From Romanomermis culicivorax (taxonomy: Eukaryota; Nematoda; Enoplea; Mermithida; Mermithidae): DNA of 64,000 nucleotides. The stretch is taken from positions 1 to 64,000 of the forward strand of contig CAWUHX010000023.1 of assembly GCA_963922205.1 (NCBI GenBank), written 5' to 3'. The notes beneath the pieces were generated by a model, which worked only from the letters and a program-made list of their open reading frames with translations, had not been told where the DNA came from and did not search any database. Below are positions 42,837 through 53,673 of the stretch, piece after piece (position 1 is the stretch's first letter; the number at the start of each line of letters is the position of its first letter). The translations under genes and the position numbers were made by a program.

Positions 42837-45800
42837 TTACTTCTGTCGATGACCGCTGTGGTCCCGCCCCGGCTGACCGATACCTTGATCTCTCTTCAGC
42901 GGCGATATATATTCGGGGTTTCCTATCGGCGGTGGTCCTTGCGGCACTTGCATTCCCGTCGACGTACCCGGAATTTCCATCCTTTCTTCGCCTTGCACGT
43001 TACGTATCGGCGGAATTACTGACGGCGGCGGCATTGGTAGTCCGGGCGGAACCAAGAACTGGTGATAATATTGCTGTTGCCCCGGCTGGAATTGTAAAAC
43101 CGGAAATTGCGAAACTTGAAATTGCTGTGGCGGAGGTATCATTGTATTGGGCAATAGTTGACCTGAAAAGAGAGGGCGAGTCATACAGTCAACTCCTACC
43201 ATAGGTAATCCCGGATAATTCGGCGGCATATACGGCAATTGCTGCTGCTGCGCCATCATCATTGCATTCGGGTCAGCCATCGAAACTCCCTGTTGACTTG
43301 CTTCGTTGGCCCTAGGCCTATCCAGTGAGGCCGTTCGACTGGAATAGGACACGTCCAATCGATCATCATGCTGATAGTATCCGGGTGTTCTTTTTTGGCT
43401 TCGCGATTTTCGATTCTCTTTTCTCTCCTCCATCTCTCTTTTCTCTTTCTCTTTTCGCTCGAATTTCTCCTCGTATTCCTCAATTTCTTTACGCCAGCTT
43501 TCCTCCTCATTTTCTCTTCGTCTTTTTTCTCTTGACATCGATTTTTCATGCCGACTTTCGTCCCGATGCCGACTTTCATATCTCCTTTTTCGTTCTTTTT
43601 CTGGCGTTGCCGATTTTTCTTTTTTCTGCTTATCATCGTCTTTCCTCGTCCAATGTCTGGATACCTTACCTGCCGCAGGCCTGCTGTAGGGGTGCTTAAC
43701 TCGGTACCCGATTTTCTTCTTCAACTTTTTCTCGAGTTCCAGTAGATCGCGAGCTTTCTTTCTATCGATAACTTCCCAAAAGCGTATTCGCGGATCCGTA
43801 TTATCGATCTCTTTCTTCCAAACTTGAATATTCGTATAATTTGGTTCCGGGTCTTTTTTATCCTGGAGTACGGCTTTCGCAATTGTATACGCTAACCCTG
43901 ATGCCTTGGATTGGCAAGAGGCGTATAGCGTATGAAAATTACTAGCTGGTCCTTCTTGCCCCGCATTAAACTCGCGGCGCAGTTTCATGGCAACGTAAGC
44001 ATGAGCCTGGTAATGGAATCCAGCGAAATTCTGCGGGATCCTGCCCAATCGCGACAGTTTCATAAATAGGCAGGCGCAAGCCCACACTGCGGCTTCATAG
44101 GCTTTCTCCGGAGCCCGAGTTGTGGCCCATTCTGTCAATTGCCTCTCGAATATGTTCCACAATTTTTCTGGTAAATTGGCCTGCAATACGTGAAATTGCA
44201 GCTCATAATAGCGTATAGTTTCGATTTCTACTCCCGCTTCGTCGTAAATACGATTTATCAGATCCGTGGTCATAAGAGCCACTTCTTCATCCAAAGCAGG
44301 ATCCATATGTGCAAGATACTTCTGAACGCACGGATTCGACAACGACACTCTGCCATATTGAAAATCGACGACGTACTTTCCTTCTTTCAAAGCTTTCTTC
44401 AAGAGCTGCCCACGCTTCCCGAGGCCTCGTCGATACTTGATTTTATCATTCGGGTTTCCAGGCGGTTGATGAAATTTCCCGCTTTTCACTTGGTCCAATT
44501 CGGCTTTGTTTTCTTCTTTCGATATTCGATTTTCTTTTTCTTGTCTTTTATTATGCATTACTCTCGCAAACTTTGTAGGATTAGTTATGTTTTCTACACT
44601 CTGCCCACCAGCTTTGGCATAAACCGGCGGTGCGGGCAGAACGTTAGTTTCGGGAGATTTGTCCTCACTTCCGATTTCAGAAACGACTTCCACATATGGC
44701 TCCTCGCTTGTTTCTTCTTCTTCGGCGTTGATAGTTTCCAGTTGTTTCGCCAGCTCAATCGCGGCCTTCCCATACTTCTCTTTTTCTAACGTCTCTATTT
44801 TTTCTTGCATTTCTTTTATCTGCTCTGTCAATCTTTCCACATCGGGTTGTATCTCGCGTTCGGGTTCAACTATTTCCATCAATTTTTCTTCCCCCCCGAC
44901 GTTTTTGCTATCGTCAATGGGCGCGTTGGCTGTGGGGGAATCCGCGATGATTACTTCTACGGGCTTTTCCTGGTCCATTTCGACACCTGAAACATTCAAA
45001 TTCTCGATTTTAGAGGGTACGTTTTGTGTCTGCTCCTTCGAAGTTCCTTCTATAGGACCCTGGCTAGCCGGGACCACAACTTCTACTTGGGGAAACAGAT
45101 CCGAATCGTCCCACTTAGTTACCGACTTAAAAGTTGCAGAAGTGCTTGGGACCCATAGGTCCTTAGCCTCGAATATGGACGCGGAAACATTCCAATAAAT
45201 GAGATTTTTGCTCGCCGCGTGAATATGCAAAAAATGAAACACGTTATAAAAGTTATGGTTCAAAAAATAAATAGAGTTATCGCGTAAATCCGTTTCTATT
45301 TCTTCCTCGGGTTCTTTCAAGGAACGCGGTATCCATTTTATAGGCAGGACACAGAAAGTATTTTGGACCGACTTCTGCGTGCGTACCTTCGGATATCGTT
45401 CCATCATTTGTTCTGCTTGATCGGTCATTTTATTATTTAGAAGGTCTTGGCCCATCCATTTCATAAATTCGATCCGCTCTTGCTCATTTCTCCATACAGT
45501 GGACCACATACCCGAAGTAAATCCAGGGACCCAAGATCTCCATTCTTGCGCCGAGTGAGGCCACAAGAAATAGATAATAGGATTTATATTCTTCTCGTAC
45601 AACTCCTTGACCACAGGGACGATTGATCGATTGATCTTTTTATGGTAGTAGTCCTTGAGCGACGATACCTGTTCTTGCAATTTATTCGTAAAATGGATCA
45701 CTTTATTGGGCCACCTTCCTTGTTTCATTTCCATTTCTCGTGGCTCTATTGGACGTTCGAACTGTCGCGCGGCTAGTATATCTTCTAAGTCCCAATCGTT

Positions 45801-46904
45801 GGTGGGCGTTACTTCTGATTCTTCAGTATCTTTTCTTTTTCGTGATGCTTTCACTCTTCTTTCTATCCACGGATACCAACCACGGGGTACTGGTTGCGGA
45901 TCCTTTTCGCTATTCGAGAAATGTGGAGGGCAATAGAAATTTCCAGCCGTTTGCTCTTCCGACAATTTATAAGTTGATATGGCTTCCCCGCGCATCATAA
46001 AGTACAACGCATTCATATTGCCAGTCATTTCTTCAACTCCATATGCGCCTTTCCACTGCGGGTCCGTATATTTGTCTTCAAACGTCTCTCGAAACCTTCG
46101 GGCTAAATCGGATACCAACTCTGGCTCCATCGTATCGTGAGGATATAGTCTGAAGCAATTTTGCACATCACTAGCGAACCCGTATCGTAACAACGCCAAG
46201 AAGCATAGAAGAGACCCGCGCGCGTCGAGCGTCGCGTATCGTAAAACTTCTATGTTTAGTTTGTCCGCTTCCATTAACTGCCGAAATTCTAAAGAGCTCA
46301 GTTGGCCCCACGAAATCTTAAAAGCATCAGCCCACAAAAACAGAATTTCCGTCATAAAGGCCTTCAAGTTCAGGGCTTCCGGGCTAATTCCTACCATTCT
46401 AGTCTTCGCTTTATCTTTCATCTCGGCTAAGATGATTTCTAGATCATAAACGCAGCACGACAAGATGTAGTCAATATTGTCACGCCTTTTCCGGGCTAAT
46501 TCCTTTTCTTGATCTAGATACCCGAACCTAGTCAAGACTAGCGTGATATCTTCTCGGATATGGAAACCGACGATGATGTTTTCTTCGCGGAAAATTGTAT
46601 TATATACCTTGTGAAAATGTTCTCTGTCCCAAAACTTTAGATCTATTATAAAGTTTTTTCCACATATGGTCGAAATTGTCAAGAGCCGTAGGGCGTCGCT
46701 GGGTCTCGAACCCGCCGTTTTGGGTTTCCTCCCACTTTCAGTATCTAGCGCGATGACTACTCGTCCTCTAAATTTTGACTGATTTATCGCCTTGATAAAC
46801 GCTTTCATGTTCTCGGGCGCAAGAAATAATGGTTCCTCGATGGCCGCATGAGGCACACCGAACAACGACGAAAAATAATTAAAGATATCTGTTGAGCGTA
46901 CCAT
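42837..46904 (-). CDS. Retrotransposon ORF3: DEDDy 3'-5' exonuclease-domain protein, 1355 aa
   Basis: Residues 48-245 carry the three motifs of DEDDy exonucleases of the RNase D/WRN/MUT-7/EXD2 kind. Motif I is VVIALDTES (D54, E56), motif II VGFHIREDITLV (D119), motif III YATLDARGSLL (Y223, D227). The LNLKAF..ISWGQLS segment ahead of motif III is also family-like. All catalytic residues are kept, so 3'-5' nuclease activity on RNA or DNA is expected. The rest is not recognised: a Trp-rich middle (300-620), a coiled coil (688-735), a helical region (820-1060), an Arg/Glu/Ser-rich tract (1085-1190) and a Pro/Gln/Met-rich tail. No signal peptide or membrane segment, so it is not an envelope protein despite its env-like position. 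It starts at the ATG at 46904, 714 bp after pol, so it probably needs its own spliced mRNA. Open throughout, inside young LTRs. Origin may be host gene capture (inference). Confidence 0.88.
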   Translation of the reverse strand: MVRSTDIFNYFSSLFGVPHAAIEEPLFLAPENMKAFIKAINQSKFRGRVVIALDTESGRKPKTAGSRPSDALRLLTISTICGKNFIIDLKFWDREHFHKVYNTIFREENIIVGFHIREDITLVLTRFGYLDQEKELARKRRDNIDYILSCCVYDLEIILAEMKDKAKTRMVGISPEALNLKAFMTEILFLWADAFKISWGQLSSLEFRQLMEADKLNIEVLRYATLDARGSLLCFLALLRYGFASDVQNCFRLYPHDTMEPELVSDLARRFRETFEDKYTDPQWKGAYGVEEMTGNMNALYFMMRGEAISTYKLSEEQTAGNFYCPPHFSNSEKDPQPVPRGWYPWIERRVKASRKRKDTEESEVTPTNDWDLEDILAARQFERPIEPREMEMKQGRWPNKVIHFTNKLQEQVSSLKDYYHKKINRSIVPVVKELYEKNINPIIYFLWPHSAQEWRSWVPGFTSGMWSTVWRNEQERIEFMKWMGQDLLNNKMTDQAEQMMERYPKVRTQKSVQNTFCVLPIKWIPRSLKEPEEEIETDLRDNSIYFLNHNFYNVFHFLHIHAASKNLIYWNVSASIFEAKDLWVPSTSATFKSVTKWDDSDLFPQVEVVVPASQGPIEGTSKEQTQNVPSKIENLNVSGVEMDQEKPVEVIIADSPTANAPIDDSKNVGGEEKLMEIVEPEREIQPDVERLTEQIKEMQEKIETLEKEKYGKAAIELAKQLETINAEEEETSEEPYVEVVSEIGSEDKSPETNVLPAPPVYAKAGGQSVENITNPTKFARVMHNKRQEKENRISKEENKAELDQVKSGKFHQPPGNPNDKIKYRRGLGKRGQLLKKALKEGKYVVDFQYGRVSLSNPCVQKYLAHMDPALDEEVALMTTDLINRIYDEAGVEIETIRYYELQFHVLQANLPEKLWNIFERQLTEWATTRAPEKAYEAAVWACACLFMKLSRLGRIPQNFAGFHYQAHAYVAMKLRREFNAGQEGPASNFHTLYASCQSKASGLAYTIAKAVLQDKKDPEPNYTNIQVWKKEIDNTDPRIRFWEVIDRKKARDLLELEKKLKKKIGYRVKHPYSRPAAGKVSRHWTRKDDDKQKKEKSATPEKERKRRYESRHRDESRHEKSMSREKRRRENEEESWRKEIEEYEEKFERKEKEKREMEERKENRKSRSQKRTPGYYQHDDRLDVSYSSRTASLDRPRANEASQQGVSMADPNAMMMAQQQQLPYMPPNYPGLPMVGVDCMTRPLFSGQLLPNTMIPPPQQFQVSQFPVLQFQPGQQQYYHQFLVPPGLPMPPPSVIPPIRNVQGEERMEIPGTSTGMQVPQGPPPIGNPEYISPLKRDQGIGQPGRDHSGHRQK

Positions 46905-47618
46905 TCTTCGAACATTGTAATCTTAAAATTTTCATACAATTTTTTAACTACAATTTTTTGTGATAATTTCGAAACAAAACGACTCAAATGCACAAGAATA
47001 AATTTGGACATAGGTGAGTTGATCAGTCTCTCAAATACCCAAAATCCTCAGCATATAAATTGCCGCGCGGTCAATTTAGAGTCTTATTCCGAATAAAAAA
47101 TTTCTACCACATATTTTAACCTTTTCACACTTACTACTAAGTTGGAAATTTGTATTATCTTGGCGATCTTGCGGTTGCCCGAAACTACTGTCTACTTCGA
47201 CAAAACTGAACGTGGCCATATCGCATTCGAATTTGAACTTCAAAAATCCTCCAGTCGACGATAATAATTAATATTATAATATTTTGCAAATGAAATCTAA
47301 AAAGTAGCTCCATAACAGCTTCGATTTTATGGGATCTATAACTCGGGAAGGTTTTTTTCGGGACTTATAAACATTTCCATTTCTTCACACCGAGCGCGTG
47401 AAAAAATATAATTTTTGCCCATTAAAATAAATTTTCGGCGTCGTAATTTTTTACAAGTGCCTAAAACTGCCATAAAATTGCCAAAAATAAGTTAGAACGA
47501 TAAAAATTCAAAGGGAAAAAACGAGGAGAAATGGGGAAAATTATGATACAGGGAAGATTAAAAAAGGACACATAAAACAAAATTTGAACACAACGCACAA
47601 ATAAAACGATAAAATGAA
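46905..47618 (-). other. Pol-ORF3 spacer of the retrotransposon
   Basis: 714 bp of AT-rich non-coding sequence. Several TTGTAG/TTTTAG-like words (e.g. AAATTGTAG near 46950) could be splice acceptors for an ORF3 subgenomic mRNA. A short out-of-frame ATG lies 12 bp before the ORF3 start. Confidence 0.4.
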
Positions 47619-50600
47619 TTATGAACTACAGTAAAAATCGGGTATCCGCGTAATAAAAGGCATTACGCGATTTACGGAGACTATTTGTACACGCGAATCT
47701 GGTTTCCCAGCGCGGCGTATTTTTATGACATTTTTATCTAAATTTTGTGTTTCAATAACTTCATAGGGGCCGTCATTCGTTGTGTCGGCCTTCCCTTTAA
47801 TAATTCCTTTCTGGTAGAGAACAAGTTCTCCCGTTTGGAACGTTTTTTGGCGAGCCTTCCTGTCATACTGTAGTTTTCTCTCGGCCGCCGATTTTTTATG
47901 ATTATCGTTTATAGTTTTATACGTGTTAAGGAGATGCTCCGTTAACATGTATCTATAGGTGTCGTAATTATTCTGAATAATTATGGGCCTCGCTATCTCG
48001 TTGTCTATCTGGAACCTTGCCTCGTGCCCGTATAGTAGGCTATGGGGGGAATTTTTTGTAGTTTTGTGAGGCGTAATCCGATACGCAAATAAAATCTGTT
48101 CCAAATAATGGGGCCAATCGTCCGGGTCGGTAATTGCCACTCTCCTAATCTGCTCAATTAGCGTTCTATTAAATCTTTCCACCATACCATTACATTGTGG
48201 GTGGTATGGTGTCGTATTTATTTTCTTGATTTTGAGAAGGTCGCATACGTTGCGCATTAATTCGGACATGTATGCTGAGCCTTGGTCGCTCAGCAAGTGT
48301 TTTGGCGCCCCGTGAGTATAAATTACTTTCTCCATGAAGGCCTTTACTATAGTATCGGCTTTTTGATCGGGAATACACTTGGCCTCCACCCATTTCGTGA
48401 AATAATCCATGAATACGATAACATATGGCCTTTTTTCTCGTAAGGGCGAAATACTAACCACATCGGTGGCTACTATTTCCCAAGGGTAGGAAACGGGTAT
48501 AGGGTTGAGTGGTTGAATTGGATTCGCTATTGGGCGACATAATTGGCATACGACGCAGGATTTTATCCACTTAATGATGTCGTCTTCCATATTTGACCAC
48601 CAAAATTTATTCCCAATTGCGGCAATGATTCTATCTATCCCTTGATGTCCCATCAAGGTATCGCCGTGGTACTGGTGTAGGACAAGATGCCTAAGCTTGG
48701 TAGGAATTACTAATTGATTTCTTCCGTGGATACTTTCCCGATACAATACTTCGTTTTCCAAGTGGAAACTATTGAAGTATTTTTTTGAGCTGTTTTCACC
48801 AATATTCCGAAAAATTTCCACCAACTTTGGGTCTAGTCGCTGTTGTTTCTTGATCAGTTCCAGAGAGAATAAGTCAGACTCTTTTTTTGCTTCCTCTGGC
48901 GTTTGGTCTATTTCTTGTTGAGTTGGTGGTGGAGGATCAATAAATACTTCTTGTGTCTCTGGTTCAAGCATCTGTCTTGTCATAGCTCTTGTTACCGCCA
49001 TGCATTCGGGTTCCGTATCCACTTTTTTGTCCTCGATTTTCTCGTTACCTTCTGGTTTCTTGTTTCGGACCTTTTCTTTTTCCTCTGATCTTGATAAAAA
49101 ATCTGCAAAGGCGTTCTCGCGTCCGGCTACATATTCAAATGTGTAGTTGAACTGTCCAATATATAAAGCCCATTTCAATAATCTTTGATTTTGTTGTTTC
49201 CCTGCGGAGAGCCAGGTAAGTGGTTTATGATCTGTTCTAATTGTGACCCTAAACCCCATAACGTAATGTCGGTACTGTTTGAATCCATAGACTACGGCTA
49301 AGCACTCTCTTTCCGTTGTCGAATATCTTGTCTCGGCATCGTTTAAAACTCTACTTGAATATGCTATCGTCCAGCGGTCGTTTTTTGTTTCCTGATATAG
49401 AATCGCACCTATCGCCGTCCCCGAAGCATCCGTTTGAATTACAAAATTCGCCGATCCATCGAACACTGGGTACCGCAAAAATGGTGCCGTCATTAAGGCA
49501 TCTTTTACCCCTCTAAAAGCCGTTAATTGCTCTTCCGAAAGTTCAAACTTCTCTTTTCTATTCTTTTTTACGAGGGCTTTAAATAAAGGCTGAGCAATAA
49601 AGGCTAAGTTGTGTATGAATCGTTTGGACCATTGCACTAATCCCAAAAATTTTTGCAGCTGCTTGATAGACTTGGGTACTTCAAAGTTTTTTACCGCTTC
49701 TATTTTCTGGGGGTCAACTGACATTCCATTTTTGTCCAATATGTGGCCTAAAAATTTTACGCTGGCCGGCATAAAGGAGCATTTGTCAGGTTTCAATGTA
49801 AGGTTTGCGTTTGTCAAACATCGAAAAATAGTCTCTACATTCTGTAAATGCTCCTCGACTGTTTTTGAAAAGATTATCACGTCGTCAATATATACTAAAC
49901 ATATTTTCCACACATATGGATAAAGAATTCGCTCCATGAGACGCTGAAATTCTGCGGGAGCATTTTTTAAACCGAACGGCATCACCTTGAACTGGAACAG
50001 GCCGTCTTGACATATGAATGCTGTTTTTTCTTTCGATTCTGAGTGCATGGGTACCTGCCAATATCCGGACTTTAGATCCAAAGTCGAAAAATAACGCGCA
50101 CCTCCTAACGCATCTAAATAATCGTCGATTCGTGGTATCGGGAATTTATCGTCCTTTGTCACTTGATTAATTCCTCTGTAGTCGACTACTGGTCTCCATG
50201 TGCCATCTTTTTTGCCCACTAAAAACAATGGTGCGGCCCAAGGGCTTCTAGAGGGCTCAATGACTCCTTTTTCCATCATATCCTTTACGTGTTCACGGAT
50301 AATGTCCCTTTGCATTATAGGGGCTCTCCAGTAGTGCTTTTGGACCGGCAACGCATCTCCTGTGTCGATTCTGTGTTGTGCCTCATGAGTCATCGTTAGA
50401 GGGTCATTCTTCATACTAAATGCGTGCCTATGTTTAAGTAGGACGTTCATAAGCTGTTGTTGCCCCTGTCGATCAATACTTGATTCTTTTACTAATTGCG
50501 TTATGATTTTGATAAATTCAGGTTCGCTTTGTTGTTGAATTTGCGGTTCGGACTGAAGTTGGTGTATCTTTTCGTCAAATTCTGGCCCTACGAATTTCGT

Positions 50601-52322
50601 TTTGGACTTTGCTATTAGCTCGTTACTACGCAATTTTATCCCCTTGTTTGTTTCGTTTATCAATAGAATTTGGAAATTATTATCCCTGGCGTCCACAATT
50701 GAGGCATCAACATCGAACAAAGTATTCTTCCCCGTTTCTTCTATCACTATGGGGCCCTTTGTCCAATCTTTCTGTGGCCAGACCACAGCTTGTACAAAGG
50801 AAGTGGTATTCGGGGGAATATACGTCCCATTTTTTGTCCAAATAAAGGTTTCCTCGTTCATTTCGGTAATTCGCATGACTTGTTCTTGATCGTCATCACT
50901 TTCTAACTCAGGCAAATCTTCTTCCTTGATTTCCTCTTTTATGGGTACGTGATCCAAAACCATCAGATTTGCAGGAATTGGCAACCGCGGCGGTATTTGC
51001 ATATCGTCAAATAGTGTTTCCCTAATTATTTGTCTTTCTACATTCGCTAGGCGTATATGGCCGTTTCGAAAATCAATAGATGCCTGTATACTAGGATGGG
51101 TTAGAAAATCTAGACCCAATATAATACCTTCATTTAGGTTATCTAGCAATGCGAATCTAGCGAGAAAATTTCCAAAACCAGTTCCAACGTATATAAATGT
51201 AGGACCATATGTTGTTACACGTTTTCCAACCGCTGTTACTACTGAATTCAAAATCGGAAATTTCGTCTTTGATATATTCAGCAATCTCGATGCTGTATCT
51301 GTCCTCATAAAACTAGATTGTGCTCCCGTATCGATTAGAGCTTTAAATTCTTCTCCACGTATTTTGACGGGTATTAACAGTGGTTGACATTTGCGAAAAT
51401 TTTCCAAAAATAAATGTTCGTTATCATTGGCGAGTCTAGGTTTTGCTTCTGAAGTGGGGCTGATAACATTCGCCAAGCTTAACTCATAATTTTCTATAAG
51501 TACTCCATCTAGGGCTATAATTTCTGGTTTATCATGTTTTTTAGCCTCTTGTGAATTTATGACGTTTATGGAATTATTCGGAGGATTATTGATCGGTTGG
51601 GATGTTGTTGGTGGTGCAATATTCGGTGGTGGCTGCGGGACACTATTTTGACGATAATAATACGCCGTGTTTGGATTTTGTTCGATATTATTATTGTATG
51701 GCATTCGTTGACCAAAATTTGCAAAACCGGCTCGTCCACGATTCACGAAACCACCGCGATGGTCGAAATTTCGATTATAGAAGTTGTTGCCACGATTCCA
51801 CGGCCTTCCTTGATCTGTTGGCTGAATCAGTTCCGGGTGAAGAATAAAACAATTTTCGGACGAGTGGCTATTGGACTTATGATATGAACAATACGGTCGG
51901 CGATATGGATTCCCCAAAACTCGATCAGGTAAATTATTATATTGAGCATTATTAGAATTATTATTGACTCCCCAACGGTTAGGAGCTGGAGGGCCCTGAT
52001 TCCTGATTGCGTCACTGACCATCTTCATAATATCTTGTTGAGATACGGGGTTTTGAAATGCTGGGGGAGGTGGAAAAATTTGTTGAGGCCTTGTAATTTG
52101 TTGTTGTTGACCTATAGTACTATCCTGCTGACGAATCTGCAAATTATTAAATCTTCGGTTTTCATAAACTCGATTCAACCGATCGTCTTCGCCGTCTTCT
52201 TGCTCCTCGCTGAATTCCTTCCAGGCCGTCGTATCGGCTTTCAATTTATTTACGAATTCTGCCAAAGAGGCGATATTTTTGAATTCGTGGAGCCGACCTT
52301 CCATCCGAGTTTGGACGTACAC
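47619..52322 (-). CDS. Retrotransposon Pol: protease, reverse transcriptase, RNase H, integrase
   Basis: 1567 codons counted from a GTG at 52322. The same frame continues upstream to the gag TGA, so it is normally the C-terminal part of a Gag-Pol. In order: end of Gag, including a zinc-knuckle variant (C145-x2-H148-x4-H153-x4-C158); protease [10 protein letters not shown] (D331); RT with [10 protein letters not shown] (D749) and YIDD (811-814); RNase H with D965, E1006, D1031 and D1074; integrase zinc domain (H219-H226 as H1219, H1226, C1256, C1259); and integrase core D1287, D1346, E1382 with the canonical 35-residue D-E spacing. The PR-RT-RH-IN order defines Ty3/gypsy. All catalytic residues are kept, so the enzymes look functional. 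It copies the element's RNA into DNA and inserts it. Confidence 0.95.
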   Translation of the reverse strand: MYVQTRMEGRLHEFKNIASLAEFVNKLKADTTAWKEFSEEQEDGEDDRLNRVYENRRFNNLQIRQQDSTIGQQQQITRPQQIFPPPPAFQNPVSQQDIMKMVSDAIRNQGPPAPNRWGVNNNSNNAQYNNLPDRVLGNPYRRPYCSYHKSNSHSSENCFILHPELIQPTDQGRPWNRGNNFYNRNFDHRGGFVNRGRAGFANFGQRMPYNNNIEQNPNTAYYYRQNSVPQPPPNIAPPTTSQPINNPPNNSINVINSQEAKKHDKPEIIALDGVLIENYELSLANVISPTSEAKPRLANDNEHLFLENFRKCQPLLIPVKIRGEEFKALIDTGAQSSFMRTDTASRLLNISKTKFPILNSVVTAVGKRVTTYGPTFIYVGTGFGNFLARFALLDNLNEGIILGLDFLTHPSIQASIDFRNGHIRLANVERQIIRETLFDDMQIPPRLPIPANLMVLDHVPIKEEIKEEDLPELESDDDQEQVMRITEMNEETFIWTKNGTYIPPNTTSFVQAVVWPQKDWTKGPIVIEETGKNTLFDVDASIVDARDNNFQILLINETNKGIKLRSNELIAKSKTKFVGPEFDEKIHQLQSEPQIQQQSEPEFIKIITQLVKESSIDRQGQQQLMNVLLKHRHAFSMKNDPLTMTHEAQHRIDTGDALPVQKHYWRAPIMQRDIIREHVKDMMEKGVIEPSRSPWAAPLFLVGKKDGTWRPVVDYRGINQVTKDDKFPIPRIDDYLDALGGARYFSTLDLKSGYWQVPMHSESKEKTAFICQDGLFQFKVMPFGLKNAPAEFQRLMERILYPYVWKICLVYIDDVIIFSKTVEEHLQNVETIFRCLTNANLTLKPDKCSFMPASVKFLGHILDKNGMSVDPQKIEAVKNFEVPKSIKQLQKFLGLVQWSKRFIHNLAFIAQPLFKALVKKNRKEKFELSEEQLTAFRGVKDALMTAPFLRYPVFDGSANFVIQTDASGTAIGAILYQETKNDRWTIAYSSRVLNDAETRYSTTERECLAVVYGFKQYRHYVMGFRVTIRTDHKPLTWLSAGKQQNQRLLKWALYIGQFNYTFEYVAGRENAFADFLSRSEEKEKVRNKKPEGNEKIEDKKVDTEPECMAVTRAMTRQMLEPETQEVFIDPPPPTQQEIDQTPEEAKKESDLFSLELIKKQQRLDPKLVEIFRNIGENSSKKYFNSFHLENEVLYRESIHGRNQLVIPTKLRHLVLHQYHGDTLMGHQGIDRIIAAIGNKFWWSNMEDDIIKWIKSCVVCQLCRPIANPIQPLNPIPVSYPWEIVATDVVSISPLREKRPYVIVFMDYFTKWVEAKCIPDQKADTIVKAFMEKVIYTHGAPKHLLSDQGSAYMSELMRNVCDLLKIKKINTTPYHPQCNGMVERFNRTLIEQIRRVAITDPDDWPHYLEQILFAYRITPHKTTKNSPHSLLYGHEARFQIDNEIARPIIIQNNYDTYRYMLTEHLLNTYKTINDNHKKSAAERKLQYDRKARQKTFQTGELVLYQKGIIKGKADTTNDGPYEVIETQNLDKNVIKIRRAGKPDSRVQIVSVNRVMPFITRIPDFYCSS

Positions 52323-52355
52323 TGGGGCTTTGTGAAAATATGTTTCAATAACAAT

Positions 52356-53642
52356 TCAATTTCTTTCGTTTTCTGTTTTTTCGTAATTCAATAAATGTAC
52401 ATACGTCTTTATTCGTCGCAAAAAATCCTTCGTAGTTTCCCCTTTTCGTTTTTTCATATCATGTAGCTCCCTTCTAAGTGCAGGAGTATCCATTTTGGGG
52501 GCGATCATTCTAATTACGCTTGCTTTTCCTTCCTCATAGCTGCCATTTTTGTCTACATAAGTCGACGTTTCAAAATCACAACAACGCCAAAGTACTTCAA
52601 TTCTCAGGTCCTCTGTGTCTTCGGGCTTGAATGTGCCCTCCAGACAGGCGAAAAAATTGAGTATTTCTGCAGCCTCCATTTTATCGGATATTTCTTTATT
52701 TTTCATTCGGCTTAGAATTATCTTCATCCTTTTTTCAGGATCTTCACAATATCTTCCATATTCTTGCCGATTTCGAGGACTTCCTCCAGATATGGGTTGC
52801 TCTCTTCCTTGATTCCATGACGTAGTTGGTATATCTTCTTCCATCATTCGATGTTGGGCACCTTGAGCCTGAGCCAAGTGGTTTTCGAACCAGTTCAATT
52901 TTCTTTCCAAACTCCTGTCTAAATGGTCTTTGACCGTTTCAGACGGAAGTATTTCCATATCTCCGGTATTCAATATTCTTTCGTCAGGTCTTTTATCCAT
53001 TTTCTTCATCAGTTCCCGCATTTGCTTTTCAACTTCTTCCATTATTTTTCTTGAATTTTGTTGTTCTTGTTCCCGAAATTTTTCTTCCCATAACTTGCGT
53101 TCCGCTCTTTCTCGCATGAGTTGATCCAGTATTTCCTGTTCTCGTAATGCCGCCTTCGTTCTTTCCACATTAACAGCATTAGTTGATTTGTCAACGGCTC
53201 TCTGCATGGATTCCAGGATGGCTAAAGTGGCCACATCCTGTATATTTCCACTCGTTATCCTTTCCATTTCGTTTTTCGGTTTCGGTTCAATGTCGACCTT
53301 CGCGTCAGTTTTCGGTACTGTAGGCGTATATCTTGAGTTATAAAATGATACCGCATTCGTTTCGGGAGGTAAACTAATTTTCTCAAAAGATGATACTGAA
53401 TCAGAGGACATCTGTATCCGGTGATCCGCATAATCATATGTTTCCGCATCAATAGTTTGATCTTTATCACTATCCTCGGGTAAATTCGCAAATTTCTTTG
53501 CTACTTGCTCGATAGTCGCCTCCATATTCGCCATTCGTTCAGTTTGATCCTCTTTATTTACTTCGGTTTGTAATAATGTTACCTTTGGTCGTCTGCAAGG
53601 TTGTTTCCGTACCGTTAATTTCGGTTTTGATGCTTTCTTCAT
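52356..53642 (-). CDS. Retrotransposon Gag (capsid), ended by an in-frame TGA
   Basis: 428 codons from the ATG at 53642, only 31 bp inside the 5' LTR. A basic N-terminus is followed by an acidic/Ser-rich part, a long Glu/Arg/Lys coiled coil (about 165-225), and a helical capsid-type domain ending [20 protein letters not shown], the pattern of the retrotransposon Gag family. The frame stops at TGA (52358-52356), yet the codons after it are open in the same frame. They continue what looks like the same capsid domain, and the zinc knuckle lies in the downstream ORF. So the TGA is either a readthrough site or a recent inactivating change. Confidence 0.88.
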   Translation of the reverse strand: MKKASKPKLTVRKQPCRRPKVTLLQTEVNKEDQTERMANMEATIEQVAKKFANLPEDSDKDQTIDAETYDYADHRIQMSSDSVSSFEKISLPPETNAVSFYNSRYTPTVPKTDAKVDIEPKPKNEMERITSGNIQDVATLAILESMQRAVDKSTNAVNVERTKAALREQEILDQLMRERAERKLWEEKFREQEQQNSRKIMEEVEKQMRELMKKMDKRPDERILNTGDMEILPSETVKDHLDRSLERKLNWFENHLAQAQGAQHRMMEEDIPTTSWNQGREQPISGGSPRNRQEYGRYCEDPEKRMKIILSRMKNKEISDKMEAAEILNFFACLEGTFKPEDTEDLRIEVLWRCCDFETSTYVDKNGSYEEGKASVIRMIAPKMDTPALRRELHDMKKRKGETTKDFLRRIKTYVHLLNYEKTENERN

Positions 53643-53656
53643 CCTTTACCTTCGTA

Positions 53657-53673
53657 GCTGTACAAGTCACCAA
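53657..53673 (-). promoter_or_regulatory. Candidate primer-binding site
   Basis: Directly after the 5' LTR (minus strand), TTGGTGACTTGTACAGC begins with TGG one base in, complementary to a tRNA 3' end finishing ...CAAGTCACCA. Position and TGG start fit a PBS; the tRNA was not identified. Confidence 0.6.

Noticed and set aside
43325-46449. Plus-strand open frames opposite ORF3 (e.g. 44190-44789, 44659-45198)
   Set aside because: Antisense shadows of the 1355-codon ORF; no motif or codon signal of their own.
42837-46904. Idea that ORF3 is a retroviral-type envelope gene
   Set aside because: Position fits, but there is no signal peptide, no transmembrane segment and no Cys-rich ectodomain; the N-terminus is a DEDDy exonuclease.
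49316-52394. Plus-strand frames opposite pol (e.g. 49609-49923, 51942-52394)
   Set aside because: Antisense shadows of the pol reading frame.
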